Of a stretch of DNA of 52,138 nucleotides, positions 23,031-33,064 are shown piece by piece. Source of the stretch: Acephala macrosclerotiorum (taxonomy: Eukaryota > Ascomycota > Leotiomycetes > Helotiales > Mollisiaceae); contig MU119538.1 of NCBI GenBank assembly GCA_014904845.1, positions 1-52,138 of the forward strand, given 5' to 3'. The translations under genes were made by a program, and so were the position numbers. Below the pieces are notes generated by a model. It had not been told where the DNA came from. It ran no database searches and saw only the letters and a program-made list of their open reading frames with translations. Every line of letters begins with the position of its first letter. The first letter of the stretch is position 1.

Positions 23031-23849
23031 ATTTCTACCCGACGTTCTCATTGCTTTCGAAGAGGCGCTAAGAGGATGAAGCATCTCTGGGGTAAGGCCG
23101 CAGATAGCCTTGGCCTCTCTATTGGCTCCCTTCTCGATCAAGCAGTCTATCATCCTTGTGACGCCTTTCTGGTATGCAAGGTGAAGCGGCGTCATACCTT
23201 CGCCATCTCGAGCGGCCATATCCGCTCCTCTTTCCAGGAGAAGTCTGAGAACGCCTAGAGAATAGCCCCGTGCAGCAAGATGTAGTGCCGTCTGCCCCTT
23301 GAAATCAGTGGTAGACGTGTCGACTCCATGGTCGAGTAGCGCCTTGACCACCTCTTCGTGTCCATGTAGCACCGCCGAATGCAAGGGAGTTCTCCCGTAG
23401 TAGTCCGGCGTTGTGCAAGACGTGTGCTTTTCCAAGAGCTCCCTAACCTTTAGAACATTTCCCGCTGAAGCGGCTCCTGCAAGGACCTGTGCATCATCTA
23501 ATGAAGCAAGCCAGATTCCGCAGGTGGGACAACGGCCGTCGAGAACGGACTTGGAGAGGCAGTCTTCGTGGAGCCAGTGATTGCAACACCGTAGTCGAAC
23601 CATGTCGTCCCCAATCTGCCAGTCCTCGAAGCAGAAGTAACAGTGTTCCTCGGTATTATCCGCATCCACAGTCTTTCTAATAACGTATGTGTCGGACAAA
23701 CGGTCGTGGTTATCGCCATGTGGGACAAGCGCATTTTGATCGGTGAGGTTGACGTTCGATTGCATATTGGGATCGTGGTTCGAAGGACACAGTGCAATCC
23801 TGCAAGGCGTTAGTCCATCATATCCTTTAGTAGCTGGTGACATTGTCAT
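22983..23849 (-). CDS. RING-H2 finger protein with ankyrin repeats, probable E3 ubiquitin ligase
   Basis: A single long frame of 288 codons. The RING-H2 ligands are visible: C70, C73, C88, H91, H94, C97, C107 and C110 (CYFCFEDW ... CCNHWLHEDC ... CPTC). Ankyrin repeats follow at about 118-250 (DYYGRTPLHSAVLHGHEEVV; DFKGQTALHLAARGYSLGVL; DGEGMTPLHLAYQKGVTRMI). Proteins of this type are expected to recruit E2 enzymes through the RING and substrates through the ankyrin repeats. A CTAACGCCTTGCAG word at 23803-23816 looks like an intron end, so the true start may lie in an upstream exon. The last residues (after SASSKAM) are read from the antisense strand of the neighbouring ankyrin gene, so the natural C-terminus may also be lost. 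A decayed RING copy lies at 10250-10800. Confidence 0.75.
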   Translation of the reverse strand: MTMSPATKGYDGLTPCRIALCPSNHDPNMQSNVNLTDQNALVPHGDNHDRLSDTYVIRKTVDADNTEEHCYFCFEDWQIGDDMVRLRCCNHWLHEDCLSKSVLDGRCPTCGIWLASLDDAQVLAGAASAGNVLKVRELLEKHTSCTTPDYYGRTPLHSAVLHGHEEVVKALLDHGVDTSTTDFKGQTALHLAARGYSLGVLRLLLERGADMAARDGEGMTPLHLAYQKGVTRMIDCLIEKGANREAKAICGLTPEMLHPLSASSKAMRTSGRNVETVDAEQPHHADLF

Positions 23850-23889
23850 ATGCTTGGGAGCTGTACCTTGTGGGTCTTGATTTGGGGTG

Positions 23890-24456
23890 GAGTTCTTGCG
23901 CCGTTTTGAAATCCTAAAGCAATTGATAGAGGTTCAATCACATGACACTCACATAGAGCATTGTGAAGGCAGGATACAATACTTGTCAAGAGTCAAAGAA
24001 AGGCTGCAGTATCATATGACTCACCTGAGGGCCCTGCCAAAGAGGTCAAAACAGCTCACCGTATTCTAACACACAACTCCCCGACATGTTTTGCGACCGA
24101 CATGTTTGGTAGGGTTAGCTTTGGTGGGATCTGGGCGAAAGTGAGTGAGGCCAGCGCTTTTCCAGGGCTTTCTGCACGGTCCGAACCTTCAGCCAAATCG
24201 CGTGTGCGTTCAACAATTGTCCTCCGTCTTACCACTGACCCTCTGTCAACCAAAAGCTTGGTTGCCGCTCCGTATTCCAAGCGGGCCACAATGCATGCAT
24301 GAAGGTAAGAAATGTGTCGCTGGATTTACTACATATTACGATTGCCCCATTACCCAAAAGTGATTGAAACCCAAGAGAACGAAGGATGACCCATATTTGC
24401 AATCTGGCAGACCTTCCTGAGTCCATTTCAAACTCTACACACCCACAAGAACACGG
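23890..24456. other. Non-coding spacer, partly duplicated
   Basis: From about 24290 this spacer matches 16870-17060, downstream of the truncated AAA copy; it is the 3' flank of the AAA gene family. No gene is seen on either strand. Confidence 0.6.
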
Positions 24457-27162
24457 CTAACCGTAATTAGCATCGACAAAATCTTTCCCATAAAACTCCC
24501 GGAAGAACTTCTCATTCGCGTTCACAGCCTTTTCTACGTGTGGAAAACGTAACTTGCTCCTCTTCTTAATCGCGAAAGCCTGAGCCGCGGACATGATATT
24601 CTTGATCTAAAGAGAAGAATCTTAGTGAGACGAAGGCTGGAGATTCGGTGAGGTAACTTACCTGCCGGCCGTTGAACGGGTTGCGAGCCAAGTCTTCCAG
24701 TTCCTCTTTTGTAACTTCTGCCTCTCCGAAAGGAGTAGTTGCCTGGGAGAGGAACCCCCCCCAGACTTGCTTCCTCGCGTCTTTCTTTAAGTTGTCATAT
24801 CTCAGCATAAGATGGATTCGGCTCAGAATTGCTGGATCAAACTCAGATACCCGGTTTGTCGTCAGGAACATTATTCCCTGAAAGTATTCCAACTTGCGGA
24901 GAAATACAGAGACAAGGCCATTTCGAGTCAAATCACTGGGAGCTCGTCGCTCGAGGAAAACATCCGCTTCGTCCAGGAGAAGAATTGCGTTCCAATGGCT
25001 AGCGGTCTTGAAGATTCGAGTGAGTTGATATTCCAGGTCGGCTGCAAGAATAGGCAATTCCCCAACAGAGATCTGATTGATTAGACTAGGCGTGGCAGAA
25101 TGCAAGGCAGAAGACGTACTGAATAAAGAGGCCTTTTCAGGTGCTCAGATACTGCTTCTGCTGTGAAAGTTTTTCCGACTCCTGGTGGGCCACTTTCGCC
25201 TGTCAGCGCATGATTGAGAAGTAACGGTGTAGAGCCATACTGCAAGAGTGCGATGAGACCCTTTCCCTTCCCTCTGACAAAATCATCAAACACCACACTG
25301 CGGTCCATGCGAGCCTCGACGAGAGCCATAATAACATCTCTTTGCTCATCGGGTATCGACAGACAAGCGTAGGGCGAAGGTGACCACTTGATGTCTTCGA
25401 TATCCGCCACAGCAAACTCCGCTACGTATTATGGATTAATCGGATGTATATAACAATATGAAGGGAAAAGACTCACCCCACAACTTCTCGTCAAGACTAA
25501 AACCTGGCACGGTCGGACAACAAATAAGGAAATCGTCCTCCGTCAGATCAGCCGGCTCAACACCATCGTTGACTCGGTCGCGGCCCGGTGGCCCTCCTGG
25601 AGGCGGCGCCTGTCCACTGCCTGGGCTCGCCCTGGCCAGGTTGGAACGTGGTCTGGTGTAGTTCGGATTCATCTTCCAGAAAAAGTCGGCATCGATCATG
25701 ACCCGACTGTCGACAGAAAACTTTACCGGCTCCCCCTGGTGCATCAGAAATGCTTCACCCTGACAGTGACAATGGTGAGTCCCTATTAGACGGACGAACT
25801 TTCGACCACATTCAACGAGGTCCGACTTGACTTGCTTTTCGTCTGGATGGTACTTGAGAGGGAAAGCTGGAAGGGTGTCGATACGCTTCGTCCCCCGGAA
25901 TTTTGGAATTCTCAGCTCCATAGAGGCCATGCCAGATGTTTTGCCGTCGAAGTCGAAAAATCGGCAGTCCATGCTCAGGTACTTCTTTTTCGACATGTTG
26001 ATCATCTCTTCGGCCGAATCATATGTGACGCATCGCGGCTTTTTGGTACCGAAACAGGTAGTATAGACCGGGGTGTTTGGCTTGAAGAGGGCCCAAAGTA
26101 GGTCGTACGTGATCTTGCCATGCTCTAGGAGTGGGAGAAGACGCTGGGTCGTGGGAGCGTAGATCTCCGTCACGCAGTCGATCAACAGGTCAAGATGCTC
26201 CATCGACGCTGTGTCGGCATGACTGGCTCGATATGATTCAAGCTCGGGGAGGTAGTGGAATAAGACGTGTCGCTCGATCTATGCTCGGGTTTAGTGGCCG
26301 GTTAATCTTCTTTGGTACAAGAAAGGACTTACCGTAGGCTTTTCTTCCACCAAACTTAGTCCATAGACATCTTTCAAAACTTCCCTCAAGATGTCTCGTA
26401 GGTCTTCCGATTTGAGATCGATATAGAAGGTGGGGTCTTTGGTGCGCCTGTCTAAACCCTTATTAACATAAAAGCTCTTCAAGGGTAATTACTACTTACC
26501 GATCCGCGTGCGCATAACAAACACATATTCATCCATCGTATTCACTTTCGCCGCTGACGGTTCCTCAATCTTGTATTCGCTCTCCTCCTCATCCCACCTA
26601 AATGGATCGTCAGCAGAGTTTGATTTACACTCCATTGTAGACATACACTTCATTCACCGTCTTGAACTCCAGCTTGGAAGCTCGAGTCATCCCAGGCTGG
26701 GTATCTCCCGGAGCATCAGGCTTCGCACCTTCGGAAGCCCCGACTGAGTCGGGCGACTCTGGTGTTAGTTGCATGAGTCTCAGGAAGAGTTGCTCGAGGT
26801 GCTCAAAAGTGAGGGGGGTAGAAGGTGTCTGTTGGTGAGACTCTCTGTTAGTGCATTGGAACAGCACCATCGGAGATTTGCACATTATTCACCTTCTTAT
26901 ATTTCGGCTTTGAAGCCTCAGCCACCACTTCCTCCGCTTGAGTATCTCCAGGGGACGCGGGTTTGTGACTTTTAGGTTTCCCAGCCGAGTCCGTTGACTT
27001 TGGTCCGACGAGCTTCAGCAGGAGCTGCTCGAGATGCTCGAGTGTAAGAGGTTGTTCGGATGCTTGAAGAGTTGGTGCGTGAGATAGATTTGGGCTACTC
27101 GGTGGTGTGCCTGGGTGTGCCCGGGACAATGTGGCCTTGGTGTGAACCATCTCTGGAGACAT
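24457..27162 (-). CDS. AAA+ ATPase with long N-terminal region (fungal family)
   Basis: Exons: 26884-27162, 26647-26828, 26500-26597, 26333-26451, 25477-26278, 25241-25421, 25120-25192, 24662-25072 and 24457-24606. Phases agree throughout and give 764 residues. The N-terminal 150 residues are low-complexity, with a tandem copy of a TxEHLEQLxLxL...GDTQ module. Residues about 225-490 are a long pre-AAA domain (CFGTKKPRCVTYDSAEEMI; DCRFFDFDGKTSGMASMELR). The AAA core has Walker A HGPPGVGKT (about 554-562), Walker B LLLDEAD (609-615), sensor-1 TTNR (649-652) and arginine finger in SRIH (R663). Walker A becomes canonical only if a 48-nt in-frame intron (25193-25240) is removed. Such proteins act as ATP-driven remodelers; the target is unknown. 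A truncated paralogue lies directly upstream and a 3' fragment at 17 kb. Confidence 0.88.
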
Positions 27163-27480
27163 TGTCAACGTGAAGGATGATGATGGCTTTTATGTTCGTG
27201 ATAGACAAGATATATACTGAGTATGAAGGTAAGGAAAGATGATTGAAGAGCTGGATGTTGGGGAAAACGGAATGTGATGATCAAAACACCAGAGGGGATC
27301 TTTGCCTTTATATATTCATTGGTTTTCGTATCATTGTCCGCAACGGAGGTCCATTCTTGCGCGGCCAACGCGGGACGGTCGATTAAGGAAGCTGATTCCG
27401 TTGTCCCCTGGATGAACCGGCGGCCAACGGTTGCAGCATGATGTGTTGGCTCCTTGAACGGTTAAGCTAGCTTCGCCGAT
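27163..27480 (-). promoter_or_regulatory. Promoter region of the AAA gene, duplicated upstream
   Basis: A TATA-like TATATA lies at about 27306-27312, roughly 145 bp before the start. Words such as 'cttgcgcggccaacgcggga', 'attaaggaagctgattc' and 'cagcatgatgtgttgg' recur at 28494-28590 upstream of the collapsed copy, so this block predates the duplication and is conserved in both. Confidence 0.6.
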
Positions 27481-27771
27481 TCACCCCTGGGAAGTCACTT
27501 GCAGGTCAATCAATGTCGCACATGGAACTCGATTGGGGATAGATCAGACAAGTAATATTTGCATAAGCGTCTGCCTGGGCAGGCCATTATTTTGATTCTC
27601 TCGAGGCTGCAATACACCGTGGATTTCGAGCTCGAATTTCACTATGTATGAACAATTTGATATATTCAAAGCAAACCTGGAAACACTGAAAACTAAGATC
27701 CTAAATCCAACAATCTAGCCCGGTGATCCGAGACTATTTCCTGCTCCCTTTAATATCATGATCACTTCCGC

Positions 27772-28144
27772 TCAGCAACAAAAGTCGTTGGCATAAAGAC
27801 CTCTGTGGGTACGTCACTAAGTGAATCATTAGCTGGTTTCTCCTTCTTTGAGGCTAAAGCATGCGCTATGGCCATGATCTAAATTTAAAACTGACTGTTA
27901 ACTAAGGAGAATATCCTTACCTGCCGCCAGTTGCTGAGGATTGCTTCATCGAACTGGGCTTGGTTGCTCCTCGAAGAATCTCCACCGTAGCCGGGTCTGT
28001 GATCTCACTCGATTTATTGACGGTCTGCTGAAGATGGCTGGTAGTAGATGGGTCTGTGGACGGATTCTGGGTAGTCTCAGGTTTGTCATCAACTTTGGAC
28101 GACTCTGGCTGCTTCGGCTTTGCGGTCGTCTCTGTTGGAGCCAT
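27772..28144 (-). pseudogene. Collapsed second copy of the AAA gene
   Basis: The start ATG at 28144 (MAPTETTAKPKQPESSK) is followed by a Ser/Thr/Pro-rich stretch like the AAA N-terminus. Shortly before an intron (GTAAGG...TTTAG, about 27880-27921) another frame reads NQAQFDEAILSNWRQ, joined to IMAIAHALASKKEK at the 3' side. FDEAILS is the segment after sensor-1 in the two other AAA copies, and RQ-intron-IxxI is their last splice junction. The whole ATPase core between them is missing and the N-terminal frame does not match the C-terminal frame. I infer a large internal deletion that fused the two ends; a short secreted-type or structural protein is unlikely. Confidence 0.65.
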
Positions 28145-28620
28145 TGTCTACGTGGAGGATTGGTAGATAACTCTGATAGGATAATATATATACAGAAGCG
28201 TGAAGGTTTAGAAGATGCTTGAAGAATTGAGAGGGATGAGAAAGCGAATGGTCAAACTTGTAAGGGAATTCGCACCCTTTATATACATTTTTATACTAGA
28301 AGGTCGTATATATCTTTCCTGCAACAAACTACACATCGGATTCTCATTCAACCGTCTTATTCGATCGAAGATATTCATCTGGCTCCTATCAATCAGAATC
28401 AAGTGGTGAAGACTGGGGTCCTATGTACAGCTTCATCCACTTCAATATGTTGCTTGACCCCACGATTCCTGATGAAGATGCTAGGTCCATACTTGCGCGG
28501 CCAACGCGGGACAGTTAATTAAGGAAGTTGATTCTGTTGGCCCCTGAATGCACCTTGTAGCCCGCGGTTACAGCATGATGTGTTGGCGCCTTGGATAATC
28601 AAGATGGCTTCGTCGGTTCT
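28145..28620 (-). promoter_or_regulatory. Promoter-like region of the collapsed AAA copy
   Basis: This block shares the 'cttgcgcggccaacgcggga' and 'cagcatgatgtgttgg' words with the functional AAA promoter and has TATATATA at about 28184-28193. At 28412-28490 it also contains a segment with an inverted, diverged copy at about 28910-28995. Confidence 0.55.
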
Positions 28621-28704
28621 CCATGTAGCAATGTGGGGGAAGCAAGACATTGATGTGGAGCATTGATTGCGTCGTTTAGACTTGGATATTGTTAGAGGAA
28701 GAGT

Positions 28705-29946
28705 TTATTTGTATGTATCCTTTCCGTTCCTGACACCTTTATTGGTTAAGTCAAGGCTGTAGAGCATCGAGCTCGGGTGCAGGATCCTCATCCCCAAGGC
28801 AGCTGGCGGCCCACGATTGAGACATAACGCCGGTTTCCACGATTGCAGCAAGATACATTGGCATATTCGCCAATTGATGTGGTTTATTGATGCATGATGC
28901 AGGAAACACGGGGCCAAGCAACACATTGAAGTGGATTGTGATATACGCAGGATCCCAGTCTTCCACATTGAGTAGTTATGCAGGATCCTGGTCATTGGCA
29001 ATTCCAGTTGAGGCACAGGAGCTAGATAGGTATCTTTGATCGAATAAGATACTTCAAAGTCGATAAAGCACCAAGCGCAATACCGCATATTTCTTAGAGA
29101 GTGCGCCGGTTTAGGAAACAAGAAGATCGGCAATAAGATCAACTCTTCTCTCACGATCTTCTGAGCCTTTGCCATCCTCCGTGGGATCCAGACGTGGGAA
29201 TGTCCGTAATTCCCACCACATGTGTTCTATCAGTCTGCAAGTCAAAGGATCGCGTGGTCGTTCACGGACAGGGGTGATCACAGATGTGTGATTGTACCAA
29301 GACAGGGGTGCTCTTAGAAGCGTGATTAGTCACGCCAACAGATCAGGCACTTGCACGACAGGGGTGATCCAAAAATGTGATTGCCTCGGCCGACTCGGTC
29401 AGTGGGAATCCGACCTCCGGGCCAACTCTTCAGCAGACCAGCTCCAAGCCAGCTTATTTTTACTGTACGACCAACGCGATAAAAGTTTGTAGACGTGTAT
29501 CCTAAGGCAGGTATTCAAGATCTTAGCAGCTTGACCAGATACCATGCCTCTTCCGAGAGGTAGACCTCCCTTGTGTTCGAGTCGCTATGGCGTCGCTCAA
29601 CCAGGCGAGTATAAAGTGCGAGGACTTGAAGCACAGGGAGGTTCACAAGATCTGTGGAAACTTTCATTCTGTGGGTGCTCTTTTACTAAGGCTTCTGATT
29701 CTCGGGCCACGGAAAATCGCTGAGGTCTATCGTGACGATAAAGGGTCAAAAGTCAAAACGCGTGTCACGACCAGGGAGCATCGCTGAAATATAGTGTGAA
29801 CGTGGTGACGGACGTATTTGGTTTGCTGTTTAAGACAGGGAAATCCTCCACATATATCATCATGCCATCATGCCATACCGTCCATCCATCTTAATACATA
29901 TACAGGGCTGTAACGCGAAGTGAGAGACCCAACGACTGATCCCTCG
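28705..29946. other. Stretch with one coding-like remnant
   Basis: The minus-strand frame 28966-28751 (DWDPAYITIHFNVLLGPVF ... MPMYLAAIVETG) looks protein-like but lacks start context and splice partners. Its first part is repeated in inverted orientation at 28412-28490. Beyond 29180 I see nothing supported; 29230-29380 has a thrice-repeated 'acaggggtga' word. Confidence 0.4.
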
Positions 29947-30314
29947 TCACGTAAAGAAGAGCGCAACGTCCATTTCAACCTCCGCACGATAAGGTGTCAC
30001 AGGTGGGACACTGGTGAATATTGATGTCGTTGACATGATGGAGGGCAGTGCAGGATCGTCCTATTACAAACATTTTGGTTAATTTTCGTGTTTAAAATCA
30101 AGAGGGAAAGAAAAAAACTCCTAAATACTTATTGTGTACGTAAACGCCATTATTTACTCACCCCGTCATATATGTCGCATTGAACTTCATCGTTGAAAGA
30201 CCTGACAGTACGGCGACTCTGCGCGAGAGCTTCAACTGTGCCTTTGCCTTTGCAAGAAGTGCAAATGTAGCCGTCCTTATAACCGTCGCCTTTGCACTCG
30301 TCACACGTTGGCAT
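29947..30314 (-). CDS. Small CxxCxGxG zinc-binding protein
   Basis: Two exons, 30162-30314 and 29947-30060, with a 101-nt intron (GTGAGT...ATAG); total 88 residues. Residues 4-25 carry two motifs of the DnaJ zinc-finger type: CDECKGDGY and CTSCKGKG, i.e. CxxCxGxG twice, which is half of the four-motif DnaJ cysteine-rich domain and enough for one zinc site. No J domain is present. The tail (about 52-88) is Ser/Thr-rich and acidic. It could be a stand-alone zinc-binding chaperone-like protein or a regulator; the role is unknown. The start was chosen because the motif follows directly (MPTCDEC). Confidence 0.7.
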
Positions 30315-30633
30315 TTTTATGCTAGGAAGGTTCCTAACTAGTAAAGGTCGATAGAGGCGAACTTGGCGATGATCAACAGGAAATAGCATCAGATGCGTGT
30401 GGGACAGAAAGTCTGTCGCAAGAAACGAGGAGTTGTCAAAACTTTTATCTGGCACACCACGTCACACGGCCTAGCGGCTAAAAGCGGCCCATTTTGCCAT
30501 AGTGGGGTTATCTTCCTGCCAATTGAAACCGTCGACCCCAGTGCCTCCATTGGCAGGCTGACAAAGCCGGGAAATGCTTGAAGCAACGCGATTCTGACTT
30601 GACCTCGTTCCATTGCCTTCCTGCCTTACCAAA

Positions 30634-31749
30634 ATGTCGAACGAGCACATGCAGCACCGTCAGTGCCAGACTTGCTTCGTCCACTTCCCAACAAATCAGG
30701 AATTGATCCAACATATCGAAGAATACCGAGTCAGTACCTTACAACCTTTTAATGCCTTGCTAATTGATCAGTCTGAGGAACGGCTACTTGTCGCTAAATT
30801 AGAACGATGTAGACTACACCTCGCTCAATCCTACGATATCAATAGTGACAATGATGACGATGACGATCGCGAAGGGGAGGACGATGACCATGAGCCTGCT
30901 GCTCGACCAGACCAACTTCAGTGTCCCTTTCGCGGATGCAAACGGGTGGAGCCATTCACGACGCGAGGAAATCTTGTCCGGCACTTTCAAAAGCGTACGT
31001 TTTTCATCTTGCCATAGTGCAGGTTGCTGACTTTACTAACAGACATTCAGTGCTTCGAAATGTGTCCCTTCTGCCACGAGATTATCAGACAAGTTCATCG
31101 ATTTGTTAGGCACGATTGCAAAAACGGCTCGGAGAAGCCGAAGGACACATATATGCAGCAACGGGTTGCACAACTCAACAGAATGGTCAGCAAGGAGCTG
31201 GATCGGTTACAAAGCCCTCCGAGTCATACTAGAAAACGGGTGCACGGAGTTGTGGATAGCAGCTCGACCAGGGCGCAGAAGATGGTCAAGACGACACAAA
31301 TTTCTGTTCTTCCGGCAAACACATCTTTGCAATCCAATCTTTCTGTCGTTCGTTCCATGGCAACAGACGACGAGCTAACATCTCCTTCTGAGACAATGAA
31401 GGTTACGCTAACAAACAACACCGACGGGACGTTTGCTAAGGCAGCCACAATGAGACCCTCGAACAATGCCGAATTGATCTTTTCTTCTGAGACAACCATA
31501 GGCATGTCGGCGAACGACGGCGGGTGGGAATTCGCAGCCTCAATGATGGCTGCGAACGACGGCGGGTGGGCATTTGCTGAGACGGCGCCAGCGATGCCTG
31601 CGAACGACGGCGGGTGGGCATTTGCTGAGACGGCGCCAGTAATGCCTGCAAACGACGGCGGGTGGGCATTTGCTGAGACGGCGCCAGCGATGCCTGCGAC
31701 GGCGGGTGGGCGTTTACCGAGACTGTACGGTGATCCCCCGTGTTGCTAA
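30634..31749 (+). CDS. C2H2-type zinc-finger protein with C-terminal GGW repeats
   Basis: Exons 30634-30729, 30772-30994 and 31043-31749 (341 residues). Finger-like segments: CQTCFVHFPTNQELIQH (about 11-28), CPFRGCKRVEPFTTRGNLVR with H...H (about 88-115) and CPFCHEIIRQVHRFVRHDC. An acidic stretch (NSDNDDDDDREGEDDDHE) separates the first two. The C-terminal third is a 16-residue repeat (MPANDGGWAFAETAPA) encoded by 48-bp units. The first intron (42 nt) is a multiple of three and could be retained without breaking the frame. It is probably nuclear and nucleic-acid binding; the target is unknown. The final repeat unit carries a 4-bp deletion that replaces the C-terminus. Confidence 0.75.
31504..31710 (+). 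repeat. Coding minisatellite, 48-bp unit
   Basis: Units begin at 31546, 31594, 31642 and 31690 (exact 48-bp spacing), with a diverged one at 31504. Each encodes ANDGGWAFAETAPxM. A further decayed trace (MAMDGKWAR) lies beyond the stop near 31804. Confidence 0.85.
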
Positions 31750-31998
31750 TATGGCCATGGATAGCTGTAATTTGGTGTATTCTTTTAAGAAAGCAACAAT
31801 CATGGCGATGGACGGCAAGTGGGCGAGATAATCTCATTGTCCTAATCCCACAGGAAGACAAGCTATTGTATGCGGCAATGAAGACCACTATCACTCAGTT
31901 TTTCAGTTTGTACAAGTGACTGCTTAGGACTACGAGTCAGATATAAAGTACTGTATTCTAGGACTCATCATCCGGTTCCGCCTCCGCTTGTTTGGCTC

Positions 31999-32810
31999 TC
32001 ATCGAGTTGCGAAGTATACACCTATTTTTTCGGTCTCTAACTCGGCAACCATTTGAGCCGAGTCCTCTGACTCCGGCGAGACCAGCTTCGGCCAACTTTT
32101 TAACTCGTCTTTCACAGCAAATCCACATGTGATTGGAGATCCGTGTCTCATTTCGAAGGCGAGTCGCGCATCTAGGACAGCCCTTGAAAATATATCAGAA
32201 GAGGTGGGCGGAAGAGAGAGCGATGACTTACAATCCGCCATTCTCGAAGAAAATTTCCCTTCCAAGGATGCCTGCTCGTGCTAGGGCAGCAAATGCGATC
32301 TCCCACATACGATTTGCTGCACGAACACTCTTCCATGGGATTAGGTGCGAACCACGGTAATATATCACTCGCGATCCCTTGCTCCATAGGTGAACGCACA
32401 GAATATCAGGTTTTTCGCCGCCTTTCCTGAGCTGGAAAATGTGACCTTGGTCTTCGGCGATCCTCTGGTAATATCCTAAACCACACCAGTCGAAGGAGGA
32501 CTCAAGGATGGTCCGGATACGCTGCCAACATTAGCAGGTGTTCGAGATAGGATTTCGACCTTTGACCAACCTCATCCTGCAGGACGTTGGATTTGCAGAA
32601 TTCCAGTCCAGCTTTCGACGAAGAAGAGAACTGGGAACCATTTCGCTCCATCTCTAAAATACGTAGCCCCACCGTCGGATCTTGTATACAATAGAACCCA
32701 TCTTCTGCGAGCGCCGTTCTCGCATCCTCAAAGGAGATTGCTGTGGTCGACATCATCCGTGACAGGTGGTTGATCTGAGACGGAGTGCCTACGTATGTCC
32801 GATATGCCAA
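31999..32810 (-). CDS. Conserved-looking fungal hypothetical protein
   Basis: Exons 32571-32810, 32232-32521 and 31999-32182 join in phase to 237 residues. The start is MAYRTYVGTPSQINHL. Segments ESSFDWCGLGYYQRIAEDQG, FQLRKGGEKPDILCVHLWS and GSRVIYYRGSHL look like a compact globular enzyme-like fold with aromatic clusters, followed by IFFENGGLAVLDARLAFEMR, rich in charged residues. I believe this belongs to a repeated family in related ascomycetes but cannot assign a function. There is no signal peptide and no membrane segment. Its upstream region resembles that of the kinase gene at 38257-39085. Confidence 0.75.
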
Positions 32811-32953
32811 AGATGCTGGTAAAATCTAGCGGCCTGTGTGCCACTCCAAGGCGAAGAGAGCTGGGGCGGGAGACTCGAGAAGGAGGTGGATATTAGACCG
32901 TAAACGGAATTGCTTGGATCGCCCAGCTCGAGAACGTGCCGTTAAGGGTTTGC

Positions 32954-33064
32954 TCAGAGAAAGGTGAGGAATAGTACGAGTATGAGGAGCGTGTCTATTG
33001 CTAATACGATATAAGTTACTGTGTAAATCGCTGTATGGGCTGCTGGGTAGATGGAAAGGCTCAT
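32954..33064 (-). CDS. Possible 36-residue single-pass membrane peptide
   Basis: ATG 33064 encodes MSLSIYPAAHTAIYTVTY followed by a strongly hydrophobic helix (IVLAIDTLLILVLFLTFL) up to the stop. A degenerate version (YTIVTFFILTS) occurs in the similar region at about 39110-39220. It lies upstream of the 32810 gene and may be an upstream ORF, a micro-gene or chance. Confidence 0.25.
   Translation of the reverse strand: MSLSIYPAAHTAIYTVTYIVLAIDTLLILVLFLTFL

Noticed and set aside
29518..29600. tRNA-like 'gtgttcgagtcgc' word
   Set aside because: Resembles a T-loop but no acceptor stem, D-arm or anticodon arm can be folded around it.
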